Position numbers and translations under genes: made by a program
Part shown: positions 20,443-29,383 of the stretch, one piece after another
Numbering within the stretch: position 1 is the stretch's first letter
Layout: the number at the start of each line of letters is the position of its first letter
The notes under the pieces: model-generated
The model's database searches: none
Told to the model about the DNA's origin: nothing
What the model saw: the letters and a program-made list of their open reading frames with translations, nothing else
DNA from: Candidatus Acidulidesulfobacter diazotrophicus
GTDB taxonomy: Bacteria > SZUA-79 > Acidulodesulfobacterales > Acidulodesulfobacteraceae
NCBI GenBank assembly: GCA_004195025.1
Contig: SGBB01000006.1
Location: 56,798-120,797, forward strand
Direction: 5' to 3'
Length of the DNA stretch: 64,000 nucleotides

Positions 20443-21414
20443 TCATTTTCTTAATCTCGGGTCTACAACGGCATAAGCAACATCGGCTATTAAATTCCCA
20501 AGCAAAGTAAGAACCGCGCCTATAACTAAGATACCCATTATAGTAGGATAATCTCGTGCTAACACGCTTTGATAAAAAAGTCTGCCCATACCGTTTATAT
20601 CAAAAATCGTCTCTATAATAACACTTCCTCCGATAAGACCGGGGACACTTAAACCTAAAATAGTTATAAAAGGTATTAAGGCATTTTTTAAAGCATGCTT
20701 ATATATAACAACATATTCCTTAAGCCCTTTAGCTCTTGCCGTTGTGATATATTCACTTTTATAAACCTCAAGCATATTGCTCCTCAAATAGCGCGACAAC
20801 CCTGCAATACCGCCGAAACCTGCAACAAAAACAGGCATTACAAGATGCTTAGATATATTTATAATTTTTCCTGCGGGAGATAAAAATCTGTAATTTAACG
20901 AAGTAATCCCTCCTATAGGCAGCCAGTGTAAATTAATTCCGAAAAAGATAATAAGCAAAAGAGCTACCCAGAACGTCGGCGCGGCAAAACCGATAAAAAC
21001 AATAACGGTTGAAATTTTATCAAACAGCGAATTTTGTTTCACTGCCGAAATAACACCTATCGGAATAGAAAAGAGAAAAATAAAAATAATGGCAAGCGAA
21101 TTTATCAAGATAGTTATGCCGATTGTTCTTGATATCTCCTTAATAACAGGTTCATGGTTTGCCGTAAAAGACCTTCCAAAATTAAGCGTGGTTATCCGTT
21201 TAATCCAGTTTATATATTGTGATATCAAGGGTTTATTTAAACCGTACAGTTTCTCAAGCTGAAGCCTGGAGCCCATTGACACTTTTGGATTTAATCCAAG
21301 CTGTTCCGTCAGAGGATTACCTGGAGCAAGATGAATAACAAAAAAAGATATTAAAGTTATGCCTATTAAAATAGGCAGCATAAACATTAATCTTTTAAAT
21401 ATATAAGGAACCAT
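20443..21414 (-). CDS. Dipeptide/oligopeptide-type ABC transporter permease, DppB/OppB family
   Basis: Inner-membrane permease with six predicted membrane segments. Typical features: N-terminal KRLMFMLPILIGITLISFF, HLAPGNPL, LYGLNKPLISQYINW, and the cytoplasmic EAA loop TTARAKGLKEYVVIYKHALKNAL split across about 215-240. The C-terminus DYPTIMGILVIGAV and VDPRLRK is family-standard. It is paired with a DppC-type permease encoded just upstream on the same strand, the reverse of the usual B-then-C order. No binding protein or ATPase gene lies nearby, so the substrate (peptide, nickel or other) is undetermined. Confidence 0.92.
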   Translation of the reverse strand: MVPYIFKRLMFMLPILIGITLISFFVIHLAPGNPLTEQLGLNPKVSMGSRLQLEKLYGLNKPLISQYINWIKRITTLNFGRSFTANHEPVIKEISRTIGITILINSLAIIFIFLFSIPIGVISAVKQNSLFDKISTVIVFIGFAAPTFWVALLLIIFFGINLHWLPIGGITSLNYRFLSPAGKIINISKHLVMPVFVAGFGGIAGLSRYLRSNMLEVYKSEYITTARAKGLKEYVVIYKHALKNALIPFITILGLSVPGLIGGSVIIETIFDINGMGRLFYQSVLARDYPTIMGILVIGAVLTLLGNLIADVAYAVVDPRLRK

Positions 21415-21705
21415 TTATTTTATTAATTATTAATATAAAAAATTAACTTTTCTATTTATTTATCTGTCTGCCTGTCTGTATTATCTATTTAATTTAATTA
21501 TTTATTTAATTTTATATCTATCTATTTAATTATCTATTTAATTTAATTTAATTTAATTTAATTTAATTTTCTATTTTATTTATTTATCTACTTATCCATT
21601 TATTTATTTAATTATTTAATTTTATATATATCTATTTATTTTTATATCTATTTATTTTTATATCTATTTATTTTTATATCTATTTATTTTTATATCTATT
21701 TATTT
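21415..21705. repeat. Low-complexity spacer between the two permease genes
   Basis: 290 bases of (TCTATTTATTTTTATA)n at 21610-21705, plus TTTAATTTAATTT and TATCTATT tracts. No gene. It is unusually long for a gap between two subunits of one permease. Confidence 0.8.
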
Positions 21706-22545
21706 TTATTTTAAACTATTATTTATTCTCGGGTCAAGAGCGTCTCTTACGGCTTCCCCCATAAGATTAAAGCTCAATACCGTCATTAATATTGCAATTC
21801 CGGGAAATAAAGTCAGCCACCATGCAATCATTATATAGGTTTTTCCTCTTGAAAGCATACCGCCCCAACTTGGTGTAGGAGGCATTATGCCTATCCCAAG
21901 AAAAGCTAAAGATGCCTGAATTAAAATAGCCCCTGCTATGCCTAATGTTGCCGAAACTAATATTGGAGCTATACAGTTTGGTAAAATTTCCGAAAAAATA
22001 ATATACGAATCGGAAGCACCCGAAGCTTTCGCCGCAAGAACATAATCTTTCTGCCTGTTTTGTATAAATTCGGCTCTTACTATTCTTGCAACGCCCATCC
22101 ATGAAGTCAACCCTATAATTATCATAATATTTATAATTGAAGGTTTTAATATTGCGCTTATTGCAAGAATAAGAAAAAAAGAAGGAAATGTTAGCATTAT
22201 ATCTACAAATCTCATTAATAGGCTGTCTATTAATCCGCTGTAATATCCTGAGAAAGCGCCTATAATTACTCCAATAAACAATGAAATAGAAACGGCTATA
22301 AAACCTACTTCTATTGAAATTCTGCTGCCATATATAAGCCGAGAAAATACATCTCTTCCAAGCTGGTCAGTTCCAAGCCAGTGGCTGAAACTCGGGGGCA
22401 GAAGTATTGCATTTACATTGATTTTATCAGGATTATACGGTACTATGAAGGGTGCAAATATAGCAGCGGCAATAATTAATAAGATAAATAAGAGCGAAAA
22501 CAACGCTAGTTTATTTTTTTTAAAAGCATTTATTAGTTCTTTCAT
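21706..22545 (-). CDS. Dipeptide/oligopeptide-type ABC transporter permease, DppC/OppC family
   Basis: Second channel subunit, 279 residues. Family marks: N-terminal KNKLALFSLLFILLIIAAA membrane helix, GTDQLGRDVFSRLIYGSRIS, EAA loop VLAAKASGASDSYIIFSEIL with PNCIAPILV, and the closing FNLMGEAVRDALDPR. It is transcribed before the DppB-type gene, which it presumably partners as a heterodimer. Length is normal and there is no low-complexity insert, unlike many soluble enzymes in the window. Confidence 0.92.
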   Translation of the reverse strand: MKELINAFKKNKLALFSLLFILLIIAAAIFAPFIVPYNPDKINVNAILLPPSFSHWLGTDQLGRDVFSRLIYGSRISIEVGFIAVSISLFIGVIIGAFSGYYSGLIDSLLMRFVDIMLTFPSFFLILAISAILKPSIINIMIIIGLTSWMGVARIVRAEFIQNRQKDYVLAAKASGASDSYIIFSEILPNCIAPILVSATLGIAGAILIQASLAFLGIGIMPPTPSWGGMLSRGKTYIMIAWWLTLFPGIAILMTVLSFNLMGEAVRDALDPRINNSLK

Positions 22546-22611
22546 TAATTAATTAATTATAATTGCCAATATATTTAATATTTTAATATACGGTATATTT
22601 ATAAATAATAA

Positions 22612-22730
22612 ATTGACATACTCCCCATGCCTACGAGGCAGGGATTATGGTATTAACGGCTGATGCGGATAAAGTCCGTCTTACTCTGCCTACTCCAAGA
22701 GAAGATGTTCCTTCTCTATAAGATTTATAA
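22612..22730 (-). mobile_element. Solitary IS200/IS605-type end (remnant or non-autonomous element)
   Basis: TTGACATACTCCCCATGCCT with the hairpin CCCATGCCT-ACG-AGGCAGGG, followed by CCGTCTTACTCTGCCTACTCC and an AGAGAAGATGTTCCTTCTCT imperfect hairpin. From general knowledge this resembles the subterminal palindromes and guide-RNA end of IS200/IS605 (TnpB-type) elements. No transposase frame lies beside it; phoU begins at once on one side and the DppC-type gene on the other. Confidence 0.45.
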
Positions 22731-22842
22731 ATTTTATATTAAAATGGTAATATTTATATTGTAAACATGTTTATTAAATGGTTTATTATAAATTTTTTTA
22801 TAAATTTCAATATTATTTATATCAATTTTGTTTATTTTGTTT

Positions 22843-23523
22843 TTAAAATTCAGGTAGATTTCTTAAGGTTTTGCCTAATTCCATATATAACAAAAGTTCC
22901 ATTATTTTCTGAGCATGGTCGGCAAATCTTTCATATTTTCTTGCTATAAATATATGCGTTATATTATTTTCTAAAGAATCGAAGTTTTTAATTGAATTAT
23001 TTATTATATCTACGACAATTTTATGAGCAAGAACATCTATAATATTTTCATCTTTTATTATAATATCTTTAAGCTCAATATTCTCTCTTACGCCGTCGGC
23101 ATACATTTTAATAGCAAACTTTAACATTTCATCTCCCCGACTTGCAACATCTTTAAAATAAGAATATATACATTCAAATTCTTCAGATGAATACTCTCCG
23201 TCGGTTAATTTTAATCCTATCTGACAAATAGAAGCACATAAATCGCCCATTCTTTCAAGGTCGGTAATAATTTTCATAGATGTTGTAATAAACATAAGAT
23301 CCGCCGCTTCAGGTTGATATAATGCAAGAAGTCTTATGCAATTTTCATTTATAGTTACTTCCATAGAATTAATTTTCAAATCATTATGAATAGTAACTTC
23401 GGCTAATGTTTTATCTTTTTCTAACAAAAATTTTGTTGCTTTGTTTAGTTGATTATTAACTAATTCGCTCATATCTACAATGCTTTTTTTTAAATTTATA
23501 AGTTCCCTGTCTAAAACATTCAT
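22843..23523 (-). CDS. phoU: Phosphate transport system regulator PhoU
   Basis: A 226-residue all-helical protein made of two PhoU three-helix repeats. It links the Pst transporter to the PhoR sensor and restrains phosphate uptake. Diagnostic stretches are LINLKKSIVDMSELV, MITTSMKIITDLERMGDLC-like sequence (FITTSMKIITDLERMGD, metal-binding ExxxD pattern) and the second-repeat counterpart IFIARKYERFADHAQKI. It is last in the pstC-pstA-pstB-phoU order. A 285-bp repeat element lies between pstB and phoU, so it may have its own transcript or depend on read-through. GGGAG stands about 11 bases before the ATG. Confidence 0.94.
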   Translation of the reverse strand: MNVLDRELINLKKSIVDMSELVNNQLNKATKFLLEKDKTLAEVTIHNDLKINSMEVTINENCIRLLALYQPEAADLMFITTSMKIITDLERMGDLCASICQIGLKLTDGEYSSEEFECIYSYFKDVASRGDEMLKFAIKMYADGVRENIELKDIIIKDENIIDVLAHKIVVDIINNSIKNFDSLENNITHIFIARKYERFADHAQKIMELLLYMELGKTLRNLPEF

Positions 23524-23736
23524 AAAAATAGGTCTCCCGATAAAAATAAAATTAATAACAATAAGAAAATATAATAATTATAAAAGTTATTATATTATAT
23601 TATATATAATATAATATAATCTACACATTTCTAATTCTATTATATTCTTAAAATTATTTTTTTATATAGTATATATAATAATAATATTTCGTGTTGTATT
23701 GCAAGTATTAATTATTTAATATTAAATAATAAGTCT

Positions 23737-24021
23737 TTAATCCTGCGATAGAAACTATCAATGATATTTTAATAATATTAAATACTGGATGACCGCTTCG
23801 CTCTCGGCTTATAGCCTCTTGAAGTTTCCTTCGGAACTTTCCCGCCTGTGCGGGAATGACACCCAACGGGTGAAACGATAGATCCTCTCAAAGTCATTCA
23901 TGTACAGTCGGGAAAAGTTCCTAAGATAGAAACGCATGCCGTTTCTGTTCACGAGTATCGTTACACACGAGAGCGAAGCGTCATCCAGAAAATAAATTTT
24001 CTATCGGCAATTTTGGGATTA
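23737..24021. repeat. Composite inverted-repeat element between pstB and phoU
   Basis: Left end TTAATCCTGCGATAGAAA. The right end (complement) is TTAATCCCAAAATTGCCGAT then AGAAAA, so both begin TTAATCC and share GATAGAAA. The core holds GACCGCTTCGCTCTCGG, a CCCGCCTGTGCGGG hairpin, and an inverted late copy (GAGAGCGAAGCG). Its last bases supply the TAA stop of pstB. Confidence 0.85.
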
Positions 24022-24828
24022 AAATCTATTTGTAATAAAATTCTCGGTTCTTTTATCTTTAGGTCTTGTAAAAAAATCTCCGGATTTACTAAATTCTATG
24101 AGCTCTCCGTCTAAAAAAAATCCGCTGTAATCGGAAATTCTGCCTGCCTGCTGTATGTTATGACTTACAATTATTATAGTATAAAATTTTTTGAAATCGG
24201 CTATTAAATCTAATATCGTGGCAGTAGCTGCAGGGTCTAAATAAGCGGTCGGTTCGTCCATAAGCAGCACTGACGGATTAGTTGCAATAGCTCTCGCAAT
24301 GCAAAGTCTCTGCTGCTGTCCGCCCGACAAAGAAAAAGCATTTTTATGAAGCTTATCTTTTACTTCGTCAAACAGCCCTGCATATTTTAGACATTTTTCA
24401 ACTCTTTCTTCTATAAATTGTTTATTTTTTATGCCGTGTATTTTTAATCCAAAAGCTACATTTTCAAATATAGTTTTAGGGAACGGATTCGGGCTTTGAA
24501 AAACCATTCCGACATTTCTTCTGAGTTCAACTACGTCAACAGATTTACTATATATATTTTTGCCGTCTAATAAAACTTCGCCTGTAAGTTTTGATCCTTC
24601 CGTATAATCATTCATTCTGTTAAGCGTTCTTAAAAATGAAGACTTTCCGCACCCTGAAGGACCTAATATAGTGCATACTGAATTTTTTTTAAAAAATAAA
24701 TTAATATCTTTTAAAAGATGATAATCTCCATAATTAAAATTAAGATTTTTTACTTCTATTTTAATTTCGTCCTTATTGTTTTCCGTTATATTATCTATAT
24801 TATTTTTATTAATATCGGTCATTTGCAA
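24019..24828 (-). CDS. pstB: Phosphate ABC transporter ATP-binding protein
   Basis: ATPase of the high-affinity phosphate importer. Walker A GPSGCGKS (about 56-63), Q-loop [19 protein letters not shown], signature [16 protein letters not shown], Walker [14 protein letters not shown] and H-loop [10 protein letters not shown] are all intact. The longest frame starts at a TTG (24828); the ATG at codon 3 (24822) has AAGG seven bases upstream and is the better start. An Asn/Asp-rich N-tail of about 20 residues precedes the domain. The stop codon TAA lies inside the terminal repeat of the adjacent element. Confidence 0.96.
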   Translation of the reverse strand: MQMTDINKNNIDNITENNKDEIKIEVKNLNFNYGDYHLLKDINLFFKKNSVCTILGPSGCGKSSFLRTLNRMNDYTEGSKLTGEVLLDGKNIYSKSVDVVELRRNVGMVFQSPNPFPKTIFENVAFGLKIHGIKNKQFIEERVEKCLKYAGLFDEVKDKLHKNAFSLSGGQQQRLCIARAIATNPSVLLMDEPTAYLDPAATATILDLIADFKKFYTIIIVSHNIQQAGRISDYSGFFLDGELIEFSKSGDFFTRPKDKRTENFITNRF

Positions 24829-24868
24829 GCCTTTTTTATAATTATTTTATAAATATTAATATTTTTAT

Positions 24869-25807
24869 TTAAAACATTTCAAAAATCTTAACTGTCAACC
24901 AGCTGATAAGTCTCATTCCAATATCAAGCGCAAAGACAAAAAACAATAAAACAACCACAGCAGTTTCAGCTTTATAATGCAAAATATGAGACGGTTCATG
25001 AATATAAATAAAAATAAGCATAGCAATATCACCAACCGCTCCGCCTGGTCCTGTGATGCCCGTCGGCAAGCCGGTATTGTAATAATTGGTAAAAAGCAAG
25101 GGAGCCGTCTGCCCTATAATATTTAATACGCCAAGAAGTACGGCGGTAAATATTCCGCCCATAGCCGCTTTAACTATTACCGATTTAGTCGCCTGCCATT
25201 TTGTGGCACCCATTGCTAAAGCGCCTTCAATGTACGAAGCCGGAATTCTATGAACCGCCTGCTCAGTTAAAAGCGTCACGATAGGGGTCATTATAAATCC
25301 TAAAGTAAGCCCTCCTGCAAGAGCTGAAAATCCAAAATGAAAACCTAATCCTGCATTGGTGGAAAAAATATAAAAACCCATAATACCCCAAACTACTGAG
25401 GGTATTCCTATCATAAGTTCATTTAACAGTCTTATGACGCTATTAGTTCTTTGTTTGCCGAAAAGCGATAAATATAATCCTGAACCTATTCCAAGCGGAA
25501 CGGCAAGGCATGAAGCTATTACGACAAGATATAAATCTCCTACTATCGCATTTAATATTCCCCCTTTTGCGCCTATAGGAAAACCTGTCGGAAGGGTTGA
25601 AACAAAACGCCAGTTAAGATACTTATATCCTATGATAAGCGCGCTGTATATTATATGAAAAACAGGAAAAGCTCCTAATATGAAAGCAGATGCTGCAAAA
25701 CCGTAAGCTATTCTATTATAAATTTTTTTCCTTTTAATATATGATTTATTAACAGGAAAATAATTATTTGGATCGCCTGTTTTTTTATGATTGTCTGTTT
25801 CTGCCAT
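24869..25807 (-). CDS. pstA: Phosphate ABC transporter permease PstA
   Basis: Inner-membrane subunit of the phosphate importer with six predicted helices. It shows the PstA-type cytoplasmic loop EGALAMGATKWQATKSVIVK, the segments GIPSVVWGIMGFYIF and FIMTPIVTLLTEQAV, and the C-terminal region with NIIGQTAPLLFT. The first 35 residues are a charged cytoplasmic tail. It sits 40 bases before pstB and 113 after pstC, so a transcript pstC-pstA-pstB is likely. Confidence 0.95.
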   Translation of the reverse strand: MAETDNHKKTGDPNNYFPVNKSYIKRKKIYNRIAYGFAASAFILGAFPVFHIIYSALIIGYKYLNWRFVSTLPTGFPIGAKGGILNAIVGDLYLVVIASCLAVPLGIGSGLYLSLFGKQRTNSVIRLLNELMIGIPSVVWGIMGFYIFSTNAGLGFHFGFSALAGGLTLGFIMTPIVTLLTEQAVHRIPASYIEGALAMGATKWQATKSVIVKAAMGGIFTAVLLGVLNIIGQTAPLLFTNYYNTGLPTGITGPGGAVGDIAMLIFIYIHEPSHILHYKAETAVVVLLFFVFALDIGMRLISWLTVKIFEMF

Positions 25808-25920
25808 ATTCTGATTATTATATTGGAATAATATTATAAAGATTTATTGTAGAAAATTTATAATTCGCATAGCGTTAATATGATGAAAATAAGGTCTTAT
25901 TATTATATATATTATATTAA

Positions 25921-26871
25921 TTAACCGCCGCCGAATTGAGCTCTTGAAAGCTTTCCGCCTATAACTTTTTGCAATACATTTCTGCCGATTATGTTTACAA
26001 TAAGACTTACGAGAAGCAAAATCAATGCAAGTTCAACTTCACTTGAAGCGTAAATAGGACTAATAACCGCAAAAGTAAAAGTATTTGCAAGCACGGCCGA
26101 AATAGTATAGCCTACGCCGAATATTGATTTTGGAATTATAGCCTGGTTTCCTATCAGCAGAACTACTGCAATTGTTTCTCCTACCGCCCTGCCAAAGCCT
26201 AATATTATTCCGCCATATATACCTCTGTAAGAAAAAGGTAAAGATATGTCTTTAATAACATCAAGTCTTGTGGCTCCCATAGCCAAAGCTCCGTCTTTTG
26301 TTATTTTTGGAACAGCCGCTAAAGAATCTTTCGTGATGGATGCGATAATAGGCACCACCATAAAAGCAACAACTATAGAGGCAGCCAATATACCGTATCC
26401 GATATTTTCTGTAACTTGTAAAAAAGGTATAAATGAAAAATGGGATTTAAAAAACGGTTCAATATATTTTCTTAGCCATGGCACAATAGTAAGCACCCCC
26501 CATACGCCAAACACGACACTTGGAATACCTGCTAATAACTCAATAATAATAGTAAAAAAACCTTTTAAAAATTTTGGACAATATTCTTCTAGAAATATAC
26601 CTATTCCAAGACTGAGCGGTATTGCAAATATCAATGCAATAATAGTCACCATAAATGTTCCTGCTATAAAAGTCGCAGCCCCGAATATTTCTTTCGGAGG
26701 ATTCCATTCTTTTGTCCATAAAAATGCGATTCCGAAACGGCTGACTGCAGGATAGCTATAATATAATATAACTGTTACGACAGTAAAAAAAATTAATATT
26801 ATGCCAAAAACAAAAATAGAAAGAATAAACTTAAATAAATCATCTTTGTGGTTTAGTTTTAGCTTTAACAT
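25921..26871 (-). CDS. pstC: Phosphate ABC transporter permease PstC
   Basis: Partner permease of PstA. The cytoplasmic EAA loop reads DGALAMGATRLDVIKDISLP, and ELLAGIPSVVFGVWGVLTIV and GRAVGETIAVVLLIGN are PstC signatures. It has six predicted helices and a C-terminus ending in RAQFGGG. The ATG at 26871 has no clear ribosome-binding site. Instead of joining pstS directly, its upstream side is a composite repeat element and AT-rich DNA, about 770 bases long. Confidence 0.95.
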   Translation of the reverse strand: MLKLKLNHKDDLFKFILSIFVFGIILIFFTVVTVILYYSYPAVSRFGIAFLWTKEWNPPKEIFGAATFIAGTFMVTIIALIFAIPLSLGIGIFLEEYCPKFLKGFFTIIIELLAGIPSVVFGVWGVLTIVPWLRKYIEPFFKSHFSFIPFLQVTENIGYGILAASIVVAFMVVPIIASITKDSLAAVPKITKDGALAMGATRLDVIKDISLPFSYRGIYGGIILGFGRAVGETIAVVLLIGNQAIIPKSIFGVGYTISAVLANTFTFAVISPIYASSEVELALILLLVSLIVNIIGRNVLQKVIGGKLSRAQFGGG

Positions 26872-26918
26872 TCAATATTGGTAATTTTTAGTAAATTAAC
26901 ATTAAATTAAATAGATAG

Positions 26919-27010
26919 ACAAACATGCAATTAATTAATTGCGCTATATCTATATCTTTAATCTCCGCCATAAGATGCGAAGCGGCAAACATACAATTAA
27001 TTAATTGCGC
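26919..27010. repeat. Two direct copies of an AATTAATTAATT palindrome block
   Basis: AACATGCAATTAATTAATTG (about 26922) recurs as AACATACAATTAATTAATTG (about 26988), each followed by CGCTATATC. The pair lies next to the left end of the element at 27014. Confidence 0.7.
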
Positions 27011-27013
27011 TAT

Positions 27014-27247
27014 ATCCCAAAATTGCCGATAGAGATTATTGAGAATACCGTAATGCTTCAACAATAATGGATTCCTGCCTTCGAAGGAATGACACCAAAC
27101 GGGTGAACTTTTAAAATCCATCAAAGTCATTCGTTGATGAAATTGAAAAAATAGTTAATGAGCAATATGGTGAACTTTTAAAATCCATCAAAGTCATTCC
27201 CGCGTAAGCGGGAATCCAGTCTATAAATTTCTATCGGCAATTTTGGG
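27014..27247. repeat. Composite inverted-repeat element upstream of pstC
   Basis: CCCAAAATTGCCGATAGA (left) and TCTATCGGCAATTTTGGG (right) form an 18-bp terminal inverted repeat, perfect apart from spacing. Inside are GAATGACACC, ATTCCCGCGTAAGCGGGAAT, and a direct duplication of GGTGAACTTTTAAAATCCAT (about 27101 and 27170). Confidence 0.85.
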
Positions 27248-27547
27248 TATATATAAACTATGGTATATATTATATATATAATATTAATACACTATTTTGT
27301 GTCCATTATATATAAAAATATACATTAAAATAATACAACTAATTTAAAATTATAAATTTTATTGAAAGATATTTCAAGAAATTTTTAAAAATATTACTAA
27401 AATTCGCTAATTGACTTTTTTTAATATACAATCTTCATCAAACCTTTATCATCAAACATTCATTAAACTTATATGAAAATATAAGAAATGCCTTAAATAT
27501 TTCCATATATGATATATGTATAATTTATTAAATAAATAAAATAATAC
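27248..27547. other. AT-rich gap between pstS terminator and the element, no gene
   Basis: About 300 bases with TATATA runs and the irregular repeat CATCAAAC / CATTAAAC near 27437-27472. No clear Pho box for pstC could be made out here. Confidence 0.4.
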
Positions 27548-27579
27548 GCCCCTTTTTCATAAATACATAAAAAAGGGGC
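27548..27579 (-). terminator. Rho-independent terminator after pstS
   Basis: The stem GCCCCTTTTT / AAAAAGGGGC has an 11-12 base loop and T-rich flanks on both strands. It is 65 bases past the pstS stop. It would separate pstS from pstCAB, or attenuate read-through. Confidence 0.8.
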
Positions 27580-27643
27580 TTTTATTTATAACTTATTTCA
27601 ACTTACTTTTAAAAGTTAATTTAAAAAATTAATTTAATTCTAT

Positions 27644-28750
27644 TTACTTTACTTCGGCAAGCAATTTTTTAACATTGCCCATAACTGATTTCGGCAGCGG
27701 AGCAAAACCTGTTTTAACAGTATATTTTGCAGCCTGACCAGGACCTAACGCCCAATTTACAAGATTTTTTATTATTTTTGTAGTATTTGGGTTCTTTTGT
27801 TTTCTCCTTATCATCCAGAACTCAAAATTAGAATCGGGGTAAGCATTTTTAGCTGACACATTCCATACTATTGACCTATCAAAATTAGCGGGGAAATTTC
27901 CGCTTTTTAATGCAGAATTTCCTGCAATAGCTATTGTTTTTACTGAACCGATTACATAATTGCCTGCTTTATTAAGCATTGCGGCGCTTGACAGGTGATA
28001 TTCCATAATCCAGCCAAGTCCGACATATCCTATGGCTCCTTTTGTGCTTTTAACAGCTGACACTACGGCATCGCTTCCAAGATAGCCGCTTCCGGTTGGC
28101 CAGCTAGGAGACAAGCTTCTTCCAACCTTTTTTGCCCATGTTTTAGAAGTGTCGGTTAAAAGGCTTGTAAAGTCAAAAGTCGTTCCGCTTGCATCTGCTC
28201 TGTGAACTACAGAGATATGCAGATTTGGAAACTTATATTTTGGATTTAACTTCTTAATTATCGGATTATCCCAGTTATTAATCTTACCTAGATAAATATC
28301 TGCAACTAATTTTGGCGTCATCTTAAGATTTACTTTTTTTGGTATACCTGGGATATTATAAATAACCTGAGCATCGTCAAGAGCAACGGGAACATTAACT
28401 AAACTTGGATACCTTTTCCTAAATGCTTTTGTAAGGTAGGCATCGGAAGCTCCAATTGTAATATTGCCGTCGGCAGCGTTTGATATTCCAAAACCTGAAC
28501 CTGTCCCTGCAACAGAAACCGTGACATTAGAATGAATTTTGTGGTATTGCACTGCCCAAACACTGTTTAAAGGGTATAGCATAGTAGAACCGGAAATTGT
28601 AATTGTTCCTGAAGGCACGCTTGAAACTGATTTTGCAGATGGGGACGGCGCTTTTGATTTAGCACAGCCTGTTAAAGCAGCAGTTATCATGACAATAAAC
28701 ATAGCGGCGTAAAGCGCTAACGCTTTTCTTTTTGTTAATTGAAATTTCAT
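27644..28750 (-). CDS. pstS: Phosphate-binding protein PstS (lipoprotein)
   Basis: Periplasmic receptor of the phosphate importer, here membrane-anchored: signal peptide with lipobox AALTGC (Cys 29). Family stretches: ISGSTMLYPLNSVWAVQY, GTGSGFGISNAADG, IGASDAYLT, NLHISVVHRADASGTTFDFT and GAIGYVGLGW, which make the anion pocket. Length (368) is ordinary. GGAGG lies about 10 bases before the ATG. It is the first gene of the pst cluster in transcription order and has the strongest regulatory region of the window upstream (tandem Pho boxes, 29010-29071), then a terminator before pstC. Confidence 0.95.
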   Translation of the reverse strand: MKFQLTKRKALALYAAMFIVMITAALTGCAKSKAPSPSAKSVSSVPSGTITISGSTMLYPLNSVWAVQYHKIHSNVTVSVAGTGSGFGISNAADGNITIGASDAYLTKAFRKRYPSLVNVPVALDDAQVIYNIPGIPKKVNLKMTPKLVADIYLGKINNWDNPIIKKLNPKYKFPNLHISVVHRADASGTTFDFTSLLTDTSKTWAKKVGRSLSPSWPTGSGYLGSDAVVSAVKSTKGAIGYVGLGWIMEYHLSSAAMLNKAGNYVIGSVKTIAIAGNSALKSGNFPANFDRSIVWNVSAKNAYPDSNFEFWMIRRKQKNPNTTKIIKNLVNWALGPGQAAKYTVKTGFAPLPKSVMGNVKKLLAEVK

Positions 28751-28992
28751 TGATTGTACTCCTCCTAATGAAAAAGTTAAAAAATTAAATTAAAATTAAA
28801 CAACTAAATTTATTCAATTTATTAAATTTATTAAATTAAATTTTCAAAAAATCAGTTAAAATAATAATTTCTCTTTTAACTTATTTATTTTATTAGTTAC
28901 TTTTACTTAATTAGCTAATTATTATTAATTATAATCAGTGAATAAAAATATAAACGTGCAAGTATTGAATTTTATAATTTAATTATATTATA

Positions 28993-28998
28993 ATAATA
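28993..28998 (-). promoter_or_regulatory. -10 element of the pstS promoter
   Basis: TATTAT on the minus strand, 11 bases past the nearest Pho-box half-site, as in PhoB-dependent promoters, where the box replaces the -35. TATAAT at 28987-28992 is an alternative. Confidence 0.5.
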
Positions 28999-29009
28999 TC
29001 AAATTTTGT

Positions 29010-29071
29010 GTTAAATTTTTGTGACAGTTATGTTACAGTTTTGTTACAATTATGTTACAGTTTTATTACAG
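29010..29071 (-). promoter_or_regulatory. Array of six Pho-box half-sites (three PhoB boxes)
   Basis: On the pstS strand, 7-mers CTGTAAT, CTGTAAC, TTGTAAC, CTGTAAC, CTGTCAC and ATTTAAC recur exactly every 11 bases, with spacers AAAA, ATAA, AAAA, ATAA, AAAA. This is the PhoB consensus organisation (CTGTCAT with AWAW spacers). Only the last half-site is weak. Confidence 0.9.
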
Positions 29072-29088
29072 AAAAAAATATATTAACA

Positions 29089-29348
29089 TTAAATCACCGT
29101 TAGAAATCATTTAAACTGTTTCAACATATAATAAATACTTGATGACCGCTTCGCTCTCGGCTTATAGCATAGCGAACAGAAATGTCGTGCGTTTCTATCT
29201 TCGGAACTTTCCTGCCTACACAGGAATGACACCCGATAGATTAAAAATTAAATACTCGCAAAGTCATTCCCGCGAAAGCGGGTACGATTTAAAGCCGCCT
29301 ATATTTAGGCGGCTCATCAAGAAAATAAAATTCCTGACGATGATTTAA
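29089..29348. repeat. Composite inverted-repeat element, TTAAATCA-end subtype
   Basis: The ends TTAAATCACCGTTAGAAAT and ATTCCTGACGATGATTTAA are imperfect inverted copies. The core holds GACCGCTTCGCTCTCGG, CATTCCCGCGAAAGCGGG, and a small stem AGCCGCCTATATTTAGGCGGCT. It sits directly upstream of the Pho boxes. Any open frame in it is incidental. Confidence 0.8.
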
Positions 29349-29383
29349 GGTATTAATATCAAATTACAATTAAAAATTAAAAA

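Noticed and set aside
26888..27130. 80-codon minus-strand open frame near pstC
   Set aside because: It lies wholly in a composite repeat element and a direct repeat. Its translation reflects the repeat, and similar fragments appear in other copies.
29139..29348. 69-codon plus-strand open frame
   Set aside because: Inside the composite element at 29089; no ribosome-binding site and no family resemblance.
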